Below, in pieces: positions 1 to 6,515 of a stretch of DNA of 20,872 nucleotides. The notes below the pieces were generated by a model. That model was not told where the DNA came from. It did no database searches and saw only the letters and a list, made by a program, of their open reading frames with translations. The first letter of the stretch is position 1. Each line of letters starts with the position of its first letter. The stretch spans positions 1 through 20,872 of the forward strand of contig JAEWUH010000165.1 of the NCBI GenBank assembly GCA_023397245.1, given 5' to 3'. Source of the DNA: Bacillota bacterium (GTDB lineage Bacteria; Bacillota; Clostridia; Oscillospirales; Acutalibacteraceae). Made by a program: the position numbers and the translations under genes.

Positions 1-90
1 CTCTCAGGCTGGGAAGGTGTACACATGGTTAACCGGGACTTTGCTTACTTTCGTCCCGGAACGAAAGTAAGGGCCTGCCCGGCCTGAGGG
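1..90 (+). repeat. Nested inverted repeat, possible structured RNA
   Basis: The first 13 bases pair with 78-90 across all 13 positions if two G-U pairs are allowed (T2-G89 and T10-G81). Those wobbles pair only in plus-strand RNA, so a plus-strand transcript is favoured. Inside lies an 11-bp perfect hairpin (44-54 with 61-71, arm CTTACTTTCGT, 6-base loop). A competing 7-bp stem CCGGGAC/GTCCCGG (33-39 with 53-59) overlaps it, so the two cannot form together. The element may extend left of the window. It could be the 3' end of an upstream transcript or an interspersed palindromic element; no function is assigned. Confidence 0.5.
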
Positions 91-245
91 CAACTAAATA
101 CTTTATCAATTTTACTTAGACACAAGGGACTGTAGCATCCCTCTACCGACTGTGGTCAAACATTATTACTCTATGTATCGTTGGTGCTATACTCTTATTG
201 AACTTTTATTCAAGTATAGAAATTGACTGCGGTTAAATGTTGTTA
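91..245. other. AT-rich intergenic region, no gene seen
   Basis: There is no plausible reading frame with a ribosome site. The only structure seen is an imperfect hairpin (arms CTATACT 187-193 and AGTATAG 213-219, with an internal TTGAA/TTCAA pairing). It sits about 27 bases beyond the stop of the minus-strand Gx gene. It lacks a T-tract, so it is at most a weak transcript-end or processing structure. Confidence 0.4.
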
Positions 246-776
246 TCATTCCGGCTTTAGTTTATTAAGCAAAGGCATGATTACATTAAGAACCATCCCG
301 GTCAGGATTCCTGCGAGCACGCCGAAGATAATAAGCCACGGGATGTAGTAAACCACCGCGGGGGTGGTTAAAAGCGCCGCCACGAGAAGCTGCGCCGTGT
401 TATGCGCCAGCGCACCGGAAACTCCGAGCCCGACAAGCCCGAAGGGGCGGCTTTTCAGCCGGAGCAGGAGCCACATGACAAGGGTGCTCAGAATACCGCC
501 GGAAAGGCTCATCAGCATTGCGGTAACTCCGCGCGTCAGCCCCGCGAAAAGTCCCTTGACCACGGCAATGCAGAGAGCGGGGCCAAGCCCCGCCGCGCCT
601 GCCGCATACATGGTCACAATATTGGAAAGCCCCAGCTTAGCCCCGGGGGGCATAAGTGGGAGCGGCGGCATCATGGATTCAACTGCGGTGAGAACGAGCG
701 CAAGCGCCGCCAGCAGCCCGTTAAAAGCGATGCCGCGCGTTTGCGGTGACAGATTCAAATCAATGGAATGTTTCAT
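246..776 (-). CDS. Gx transporter family membrane protein (Hpre_diP_synt_I-like)
   Basis: This 176-residue, very hydrophobic protein has about five membrane segments. It carries the family-type stretch PPGAKLGLSNIVTMYAAG near residues 43-60 and a Gly-rich GLFAGLTRG loop. Such proteins are annotated as Gx transporter family or as heptaprenyl diphosphate synthase component I; the latter name is probably historical, since this is a membrane protein and not a prenyl synthase. The start ATG (774-776) lies 4 bases past the stop of the NusG-II gene and has only a weak ribosome site, so it is probably translationally coupled. As last gene of an apbE/NusG-II/Gx operon it resembles EetB-like partners of flavin-based electron transfer; that role is inference from context. 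Confidence 0.8.
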   Translation of the reverse strand: MKHSIDLNLSPQTRGIAFNGLLAALALVLTAVESMMPPLPLMPPGAKLGLSNIVTMYAAGAAGLGPALCIAVVKGLFAGLTRGVTAMLMSLSGGILSTLVMWLLLRLKSRPFGLVGLGVSGALAHNTAQLLVAALLTTPAVVYYIPWLIIFGVLAGILTGMVLNVIMPLLNKLKPE

Positions 777-780
777 ATTC

Positions 781-1146
781 TTAACCCGTGTAGCCGTCGA
801 CCGTGCGGTCGCGGCCGATGATTCGGACCGATATTTTCGCGGGAAGACAGACGGCGGTCTGCCCGGCTTTGGTCAGCTTGCCGGTGCGAACGCAAATCTG
901 GTCGCGGCAGTCGGAGCGCAGGAACGAAACGGCGCCGGGTTCCACAAGCAGCTTGACGTGATAGTCCCCGCCGAGGTCGATTTCCTGCCGCGCTGTCTGC
1001 CGGGTCAAATCAAACCGGCAGATTTCAGTGCCGTTTTTTTCTATGACCGCAATCCCGCAATCCGGCCTGCTGTTGAACCAGACAAGCAGTATAACGGTAG
1101 CCAGAAGGAGCGGAACGATCAGAAACAGATCCTGTTTTTTAAACAT
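781..1146 (-). CDS. NusG domain II-containing membrane-anchored protein
   Basis: This 121-residue protein has one N-terminal membrane helix (about residues 7-24), so the rest probably lies outside the cytoplasm. The domain shows the NusG_II cysteine pattern: SDCRDQICVRTGKL, then AVCLPAKISVRI near the C-terminus. Despite the name it lacks the NGN and KOW parts of the transcription factor NusG and is not expected to act in transcription. The start ATG (1144-1146) has an AAGGAAAG ribosome site. It lies 15 bases after apbE and 4 bases before the Gx gene. This pairing is like EetA/EetB in Gram-positive extracellular electron transfer loci, from memory and not searched. The three cysteines could form a disulfide or bind a cofactor; that is speculation. 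Confidence 0.8.
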   Translation of the reverse strand: MFKKQDLFLIVPLLLATVILLVWFNSRPDCGIAVIEKNGTEICRFDLTRQTARQEIDLGGDYHVKLLVEPGAVSFLRSDCRDQICVRTGKLTKAGQTAVCLPAKISVRIIGRDRTVDGYTG

Positions 1147-1161
1147 AATGCTTTCCTTATA

Positions 1162-2214
1162 TTATTCGGCCGGTTTATATTGATCCTTTGCGATTTTAAA
1201 GGTGTTTTTTAAATTATCCGTAATATAGACCTTATTGTTATTATCGATGAAGACTCCGCCGGCATTGTACTGCTTCAGCAAAGCCATTCCTTTTTCTTTT
1301 CCCAAAATAAAACACGCGGTGGAAAGCGCGTCGCTCAATGCGCCGTTTTCACAGACAACGGTGGTTGAAATCAGGCCGTTGTTTTCCGGGTAACCGGTTT
1401 TGGGGTTGAGCAGGTGATGATAGGTCACTCCGTTTTCGGTAAAGCACTTTTCATAGGTGCCGGAAGTGGAAACAAAGCCGGAGGTAAGGTCAAGGGTACC
1501 CATGGCGGCGCTTTCGCCGTCCTTGCTTTTCGGGTCGCGCACGGCGATATGCCACGCGGATTTGTCCGGTTTGGTGCCGTAAACCCCCACGCTGCCGCCC
1601 ACTGCGATAATCGCATAATCCGCGCCCGCTGTTTTATAGGCCGCAACGGCTTCGTCGCAGGCTGCGCCTTTTCCCACCGCGCCCAGATCGACCGCCATGT
1701 AGTGGTTTTTCAGGGAAGCGGAGGATTCCGCCGTATCGATACGCAGGCTGCGGTAATCCACATATTTTATGTATTTGCCGATTTCATCCGCCGAGGGGAC
1801 GTGCTGGTTGTTTCCTCCAAAGTCCCACATGGAGGAGATGGGCAGGATCGTAGGGTCAAACGCCCCTCCCGATTTTTCCGCCACGTCCAGGCATTTCTGC
1901 AGCAGCGCGACTGTCTTCGCGTTCAGCTTAGTCCAGTCGCTGCCGGATGCCTGATTCAGTTTGTCAATGTCGGAACCGTCAATCCTCCAGGAAATCAGGT
2001 TTTCCAGATCGCCCACACTTTTCGCTGCGGCCGCTGCCGCTTCCACCCGTTTGCTGCCGTAAACGGTTTGCTGCACGAACGTGCCCATGGCATAATTGGT
2101 ACACTCATAGCTCTGCAGCCTTTGCCCGTATTTTGCCCACAGGAAGATCAGAATCAGCACAATGACGGCGAGAACGGCGCTGAGAAGGACGACCGGTTTT
2201 CTGCTTTTGCTCAT
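1162..2214 (-). CDS. apbE: FAD:protein FMN transferase, membrane-anchored
   Basis: This family moves FMN from FAD onto Thr/Ser of extracytoplasmic redox proteins. The 350-residue product has an N-terminal membrane helix (about residues 8-28) and no lipobox, so it is probably a signal-anchored enzyme facing outward. Family motifs are YAMGTF (41-46), DLGAVGKGAACD (176-187, flavin-binding loop), VGGSVGVYG (205-213), HHLLNPKTGYP (266-276) and SDALST with likely metal ligand D295 (294-299). The start ATG (2212-2214) is preceded by CGGAGGATATC. It is first gene of an operon with the NusG-II and Gx genes, driven by the promoter at 2300-2328. No acceptor protein with a flavinylation motif is in the window, so its substrate must be encoded elsewhere. 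Confidence 0.93.
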   Translation of the reverse strand: MSKSRKPVVLLSAVLAVIVLILIFLWAKYGQRLQSYECTNYAMGTFVQQTVYGSKRVEAAAAAAKSVGDLENLISWRIDGSDIDKLNQASGSDWTKLNAKTVALLQKCLDVAEKSGGAFDPTILPISSMWDFGGNNQHVPSADEIGKYIKYVDYRSLRIDTAESSASLKNHYMAVDLGAVGKGAACDEAVAAYKTAGADYAIIAVGGSVGVYGTKPDKSAWHIAVRDPKSKDGESAAMGTLDLTSGFVSTSGTYEKCFTENGVTYHHLLNPKTGYPENNGLISTTVVCENGALSDALSTACFILGKEKGMALLKQYNAGGVFIDNNNKVYITDNLKNTFKIAKDQYKPAE

Positions 2215-2299
2215 GATATCCTCCGTTGTAAAAATATGGCGCGTCCGCTCATACAGAAGAGAAGCAGCCGAGCGGATTCAGGGTGAACAGGATGTTCAA

Positions 2300-2328
2300 A
2301 TTATATCACAGTTTTTTGGAAAGTCCAA
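2300..2328 (-). promoter_or_regulatory. Sigma-A promoter of the apbE operon
   Basis: On the minus strand TTGGAC (2323-2328) is followed after 17 bp by TATAAT (2300-2305). This near-consensus housekeeping promoter predicts a leader of about 80 bases before the apbE start. Confidence 0.8.
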
Positions 2329-2696
2329 ATTTTCATCACTTTCAGCAGAATCAAAATGGAGATTGCGTTCCTTTGAAACCGGTTCCCGCGTTATCCCTGC
2401 CGCAAGCGGTATTCACGCTTAATAATATAAATACGGAATATTCTTCAGAAACGCATCCTTCCTAATATTACGCAATGTATTGTCCGGCTTTTTCCTGCAA
2501 AACCGCCGAATGAATTCCGGCGTACATACCGATGAATTTGCCCGTACCCTGCCAAAATATTCCGGGTGGGCAAAGCATCTGCGTACTGTTTTTCCTGCCG
2601 GGCGCGGAAACAGTCCGGCGCCGGAGAATCCGGAAGGAATCGGTTTTTCCTTAAAATTAGAGAATTATTGGTAAACTCAACATTTGCTGTATAGGG
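2329..2696. other. Intergenic stretch between divergent promoters, hairpin-rich
   Basis: This 368-bp stretch lies upstream of both divergent promoters, so it belongs to neither predicted mRNA. No convincing gene is seen: small frames here lack ribosome sites and have unnatural composition. From 2504 to 2652 it holds five closely spaced hairpins: 2504-2508/2518-2522; 2537-2549/2564-2574 (11 bp with a 2-base bulge); 2585-2595/2606-2614 (9 bp, bulged); the 12-bp palindrome at 2614-2625; and a weak AAGGA/TCCTT pair near 2635-2652. It may encode an unrecognised small RNA or be a degenerate palindromic element. Confidence 0.45.
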
Positions 2697-2725
2697 TTGA
2701 TAATTGTTACTTTTTGGCGTATAAT
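2697..2725 (+). promoter_or_regulatory. Sigma-A promoter of the SH3/GH24 gene
   Basis: TTGATA (2697-2702), a 17-bp spacer and a perfect TATAAT (2720-2725) lie about 70 bases upstream of the start. The inverted repeat TGTTAC (2705-2710) / GTAACA (2727-2732) brackets the -10 box and could be an operator. Confidence 0.85.
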
Positions 2726-2793
2726 CGTAACAGAAATTATAACTTTTAGTATTATTATCTAATATAGACAACCGGGAAATAGGGAATATTGGA

Positions 2794-5700
2794 GTGAAAA
2801 TCTTGAAACTGAAAAGAAGGATAATTTTATCCGCGGTCTCCGTCTTTTGTGCTGCCGCGGTGACGGTTGCTTCTCTGCCGTACAATGCCGCTTTGGCGGC
2901 TGTAGCGGCGACGACTACGGACTACCTGAATCTGCGCACGGGCGCGGGTACCGACAAAAAGGTGATTTTATCGCTCAGCAAGGGCGTTTCACTGACCGTC
3001 CTGGATAATTCCGACAATACATGGGCGAAAGTTAAGACTGCAAGCGGTCTGATCGGATACTGTCATAAGCAATACCTCAGCATTTCCGGGGCTTCCTCGG
3101 CCGCGCCGGCGAGCGACGCAAAGGTTGCTTCCGGTGCTTCCGCGGTTACCACTTCCAATCTTAATCTGCGGAGCGGTGCGGGCAGCACGAATGCGATTAT
3201 CGTAACGATGAGCAAAGGCACGTCCGTCAAGGTGATCGACAGCACGAATGCTTCCTGGTACAAAGTGCAGACCTCCGACGGAAAGTTCGGCTATTGCACC
3301 AGCCAGTTCCTGCAGATCGCGGCCTCTTCCGCTTCCCAGACGGCTGTGCAGACCGGTAACTCTGCTACGCAGACCGGAAATTCTGCCGTGTCGGCTTCCT
3401 CCGCCACGGCGGTTGCGACGGATTATGTCAACCTGCGCCAGGGCGCCGGTTCCAGTTATAAAGTTCTTGAAACCGTAAGCAAGGGCGCGTCCCTTAAGGT
3501 GCTGGACAGCTCAAACGCCCAGTGGACAAAGGTTCAGACTCCGAGCGGAAAACAGGGCTACTGCAGCAAACAGTATCTGAGCTTTTCCAACACATCGGCG
3601 TCGCCGTCCTCCAATACGGCTTCTCCCACAGCGGGCGGTTCAACCGCCTCCGGCACCAAGGTCCTTACCGGTACGGCAACCTCCTCCATCAACCTGCGCA
3701 GCGGGGCCGGCTCAACGTTCAGCGTGATCGCCACGCTGCCCAAGGGAACGGTTGTTACGGTGACGGACAATTCCAACAATGTCTGGGCGAAAGTAAAAAC
3801 TTCCGACGGAAAGCAGGGCTACTGCAGCAAGTCGTTTTTAAAGATTGTTTCGTCAGTTCAGCAGAGTACGCCTTCCACAACGACTCCCACCACTCCTGCG
3901 GCTGCGAAAACCCTGATCGGAACGACCACCTCCGGGCTGAACCTCCGCAGCGGTGCGGGCACAAGCTTCAGCGTAGTTGTCTGTCTTGCCAAGGGAGCAA
4001 CCGTTACGGTTACAGATAACTCCAATGCCACCTGGGCAAAGGTGAAAACCGCAGACGGAAAGACCGGCTATTGCCAGAAGAAATATTTAAAGATTACGGA
4101 GAAAACAGCTCCGCAGACTAATACAAACACCGGTACAGGCACAAACACCAACACCAATACCAATACCGGTGTAGATACCAATAACGGCAGTACGGATACC
4201 GGTACGAATTCCGGCAGCACGACCCATACCATTACAGGAGCAAGCGTGACGGCAGATCTGCTCCGTCTGCGGGAACAGCCCAATTCAAGCGCCAATGTGG
4301 TGACAAACCTGCCGAAGGGAACGACCCTTACGGTGCTGGAAGCGACGGATTCTACATGGACCAAGGTGCAGACCTCCAGCGGACAGGTCGGATATGTATG
4401 CACCCAGTATATCAAAATCCATTATTCCGATGATTCGGATTCCGTTACGGATTCCACAGGCCTGCTTTCCGCTTCCTCGTGCAGCATCCCTATGGGGAAG
4501 ATGCTCTACATAAAAGCTTCCGGCAGTGCTTCCGTTACATGGACGAGCAGCGACCCATCCGTAGCTACCGTTTCCAACGGATATGTTTACGCGGCGGCAA
4601 AGGGGAGCGCGGTTATTACGGCGACCAACGGCACCGATACGGCCACCTGCAATATTACGGTGACCGACGCCGAACCGGTAAAAACCGCTTATGCTTCGCC
4701 GAATATCGCCAGCACGGGCGCGGAGGTCACCTTTACCGCGGTAACGGATACCGCGAGGGATGCTGTTCAATTTGTTATTACGATGCAGGACGGAACCACA
4801 AAGACCCTGGACGCTGGCAATTATACGGAAGAAACCATGCTGAACACCGTCACAAGAAAGTGGACGGCGTCAACGACTTTCGATACTGCGGGAACCTATT
4901 CGTTTACCGCGCTCTCCTCCCAGAACAGCGTGATGAGCAGCTCCGGCTTTAAGACCGACGCGTATATTTCGAACCAGCAGAACTTTACGACCACCTCCGA
5001 CGAAGAGAGAAGGGCCAGCGACCAGATGATCGCGCTGATTGCCAAATGGGAAGGCTACCGCGCTGCGGTTTACGCCGACCAGCTTACCTCCAACCAGGTA
5101 CCGACCATCGGTTACGGCTGCACCTTCGGCGCGAACGCGGTTTTCTACAACGATATGACGGAAACCGAGGCGTGGTCATTACTGATAAACAAGATTAACA
5201 ACGGGTCATATACCACAGAGCTGAACAAGATGATTAAGGCAAATCATTTCCAGATGAGCCAGAATCAGGCGGACTGCCTGATCAGCTTTGCCTATAATGT
5301 AGGTGCCGGCTACTTTAACAGCACGGCAGAAATGGATTTCCGCAGAATCATGAAGAACGCGGTCATACCGCCCGATTTCTCAGCCGGCTCCGTACAGGGT
5401 ACGGTAACGAAGGATGCTTATGTTTATGATACCGCAAGCAGAAGTGGAAACCAGCTCAGCAGCATTCCCTCCGGCACCGCGGTCACGGTGACAAAGAGCG
5501 AGTTCGCGGATACAAGGGACGGCTGGTACGGCGTAACGCTTGCCGACGGCTCCGAGGGTTGGATCAATTCCGGTTACATCAACCTTGCCAATTCTGACAG
5601 CCTCATCCACAACCTCAATTATACCAACGCCTACGCGTTCGGCACGGACCTCATCCGCTGGAACCAGGCGGGCGGCAAGTTCTACACCGGCCTGTTCTAC

Positions 5701-5805
5701 CGCCGCATGGGCGAAGTTAATGTTTACAATTACGGCGATTACGATGCGGCACGCAGCAACAAATACGGCTACTCGTATCCAAATGCCGCCGCCGGGCTGG
5801 ACTAA
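2794..5805 (+). CDS. Secreted multi-SH3b, Ig-like, GH24 muramidase
   Basis: This 1003-residue exported protein probably cuts peptidoglycan. A signal peptide (about 1-38, ending ...NAALAAVAA) is followed by six SH3b repeats marked by N/RLR motifs at residues 46, 124, 213, 300, 383 and 491, each ending in a G-Y-C-like strand. A Thr/Asn linker (about 442-480) precedes repeat six. Next come a BIG2-like Ig domain (about 555-630) and a second beta domain. The GH24 lysozyme follows: E753, D762 and T771 (in TIGYG) match the T4-type E-D/C-T triad, with T three residues further away. A seventh SH3 domain (about 866-932) interrupts the lysozyme, whose conserved end RWNQAGG...GLFYRR...YGDY follows at 955-990. 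GTG 2794 is taken as start; TTG 2803 with GGAG 8 bases upstream is equally likely. It could be a housekeeping hydrolase or a phage-derived lysin. Confidence 0.88.
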   Translation: MKILKLKRRIILSAVSVFCAAAVTVASLPYNAALAAVAATTTDYLNLRTGAGTDKKVILSLSKGVSLTVLDNSDNTWAKVKTASGLIGYCHKQYLSISGASSAAPASDAKVASGASAVTTSNLNLRSGAGSTNAIIVTMSKGTSVKVIDSTNASWYKVQTSDGKFGYCTSQFLQIAASSASQTAVQTGNSATQTGNSAVSASSATAVATDYVNLRQGAGSSYKVLETVSKGASLKVLDSSNAQWTKVQTPSGKQGYCSKQYLSFSNTSASPSSNTASPTAGGSTASGTKVLTGTATSSINLRSGAGSTFSVIATLPKGTVVTVTDNSNNVWAKVKTSDGKQGYCSKSFLKIVSSVQQSTPSTTTPTTPAAAKTLIGTTTSGLNLRSGAGTSFSVVVCLAKGATVTVTDNSNATWAKVKTADGKTGYCQKKYLKITEKTAPQTNTNTGTGTNTNTNTNTGVDTNNGSTDTGTNSGSTTHTITGASVTADLLRLREQPNSSANVVTNLPKGTTLTVLEATDSTWTKVQTSSGQVGYVCTQYIKIHYSDDSDSVTDSTGLLSASSCSIPMGKMLYIKASGSASVTWTSSDPSVATVSNGYVYAAAKGSAVITATNGTDTATCNITVTDAEPVKTAYASPNIASTGAEVTFTAVTDTARDAVQFVITMQDGTTKTLDAGNYTEETMLNTVTRKWTASTTFDTAGTYSFTALSSQNSVMSSSGFKTDAYISNQQNFTTTSDEERRASDQMIALIAKWEGYRAAVYADQLTSNQVPTIGYGCTFGANAVFYNDMTETEAWSLLINKINNGSYTTELNKMIKANHFQMSQNQADCLISFAYNVGAGYFNSTAEMDFRRIMKNAVIPPDFSAGSVQGTVTKDAYVYDTASRSGNQLSSIPSGTAVTVTKSEFADTRDGWYGVTLADGSEGWINSGYINLANSDSLIHNLNYTNAYAFGTDLIRWNQAGGKFYTGLFYRRMGEVNVYNYGDYDAARSNKYGYSYPNAAAGLD

Positions 5806-5831
5806 AAGGACAGAATGATATAAAGCAGCAA

Positions 5832-5871
5832 GGCCGCCCGGCATTTGACGGGCGGCCATATTTTTCTTTTT
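5832..5871 (+). terminator. Rho-independent terminator after the GH24 gene
   Basis: A 9-bp perfect GC-rich stem (GGCCGCCCG 5832-5840 with CGGGCGGCC 5849-5857, 8-base loop) is followed by a T-rich run to 5871. It ends transcription 26 bases after the stop codon. Confidence 0.95.
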
Positions 5872-5875
5872 CAGC

Positions 5876-5904
5876 TTGATAAACTCAGAAATTGATGCTA
5901 TAAT
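5876..5904 (+). promoter_or_regulatory. Sigma-A promoter of the small coiled-coil gene
   Basis: TTGATA (5876-5881), 17 bp, then TATAAT (5899-5904). It has the same boxes and spacing as the GH24 promoter and sits directly after that gene's terminator. The TTG of the -35 box could be mistaken for a start codon. Confidence 0.85.
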
Positions 5905-5929
5905 TTCTCAACAAGGTGGGGTGGGGGAT

Positions 5930-6247
5930 ATGCTGGATAAAAATGATTTACAGGCGATTGCGGAGCTTTTAAAGCCGATCAATGACCGGCTGGACACAAT
6001 CAATAATCATCTGGATTCGATTGACGAACGCCTTTCCAAAGTTGGAAAAGACTCAAAAGCTGCTTGTGGTATGGTAGGAAGCTTATCCGATGAGCGGCGG
6101 AGCGAGTGGGCGATGAATCAACATAGGCAAAACCTTGAGCTTATCCGCCGTGCGGCGAATCTTTGTGCGCGTTCGGGTATACAGCATCCAGAGCAATTAG
6201 GTGAGATTATTAATATCAGACAGGTATACGGATTTATCGGAAAGTGA
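5930..6247 (+). CDS. Small coiled-coil protein of unknown function
   Basis: I do not recognise this 105-residue protein. Start ATG 5930 is chosen because AAGGTGGGGTGGGGG lies just upstream and the promoter at 5876-5904 predicts a transcript beginning near 5911; the in-frame TTG at 5876 is the -35 box. Residues about 3-40 are an amphipathic coiled coil with a repeating pattern (KPINDRLDTINNHLDSIDER), typical of self-associating helices. The C-terminal half is charged and helical. It has no signal peptide, membrane segment or metal motif, so it should be cytoplasmic. It is a single-gene unit with its own promoter and terminator between the muramidase and the flagellar genes; there is no evidence tying it to either. 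Confidence 0.75.
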   Translation: MLDKNDLQAIAELLKPINDRLDTINNHLDSIDERLSKVGKDSKAACGMVGSLSDERRSEWAMNQHRQNLELIRRAANLCARSGIQHPEQLGEIINIRQVYGFIGK

Positions 6248-6267
6248 TGAATAAACTGCATAATTTT

Positions 6268-6301
6268 ACACCCCGCGCTGTCACAGCGCGGGGTGTTTTT
6301 A
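6268..6301 (+). terminator. Rho-independent terminator after the coiled-coil gene
   Basis: A perfect 13-bp stem (6268-6280 with 6284-6296, 3-base loop) is followed by T5. The T-tract is on the plus strand, so it serves the small gene and not fliC. Confidence 0.95.
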
Positions 6302-6324
6302 TAACCTGAGGTAAATTTCCACTT

Positions 6325-6410
6325 CCTCTGTCTCCCTTGTGAAAGGGAGATGTCATCCGTAGATGACAGAGAGATTCTCCCGCCGCGGCGAAATCACATC
6401 CGAGGGAGGG
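6325..6410. repeat. Interspersed palindromic repeat-like element
   Basis: Two perfect hairpins sit back to back: TCTCCCTT/AAGGGAGA (6331-6338/6343-6350) and TGTCATC/GATGACA (6351-6357/6362-6368, loop CGTA). A CGCCGCGGCG palindrome (6381-6390) and a GAGGGAGGGGAGGG purine run follow. The pattern of a CTCCCTT-GTG-AAAGGGAG hairpin followed by a GTCA/TGAC hairpin recalls a repeat scattered between genes in gut Clostridia; this is from memory, and copy number was not checked. No reading frame or transposase is present. Confidence 0.65.
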
Positions 6411-6440
6411 GAGGGAAGAGCCAACCGTGCGCCTCAGGCA

Positions 6441-6477
6441 AAAAAGAAAGCAGCCGCAGGTTTTCGCCTGCGGCTGC
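6441..6477 (-). terminator. Rho-independent terminator of fliC
   Basis: On the minus strand, an 11-bp perfect stem (6467-6477 with 6450-6460, 6-base loop) is followed by TTTCTTTTTT (6449 down to 6440). It lies 39 bases past the fliC stop. Confidence 0.95.
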
Positions 6478-6515
6478 CAAAATACATAGGGAACTCTGCA
6501 ACAGTATGTAAAAAA

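Noticed and set aside
364..2286. Plus-strand open frames at 364-1212 and 1414-2286
   Set aside because: They are opposite the Gx, NusG-II and apbE genes, all of which have recognisable motifs; the plus-strand products are Arg/His/Cys-rich shadows.
2480..2674. Plus-strand frame of 64 codons in the divergent intergenic region
   Set aside because: It has no ribosome site and lies upstream of the mapped-by-eye promoter at 2697-2725. The region is better explained by hairpins.
2445..2885. Minus-strand frame of 146 codons across the muramidase start
   Set aside because: It overlaps the plus-strand signal peptide and promoter, has no ribosome site, and its composition follows the hairpin arms.
4114..4250. 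ACC/AAC-rich short repeats as a CRISPR or microsatellite
   Set aside because: They encode an in-frame Thr/Asn linker between SH3 domains; there are no regular spacers.
6268..6300. Bidirectional terminator also serving fliC
   Set aside because: The T-tract is only on the plus strand, and fliC has its own terminator at 6441-6477.
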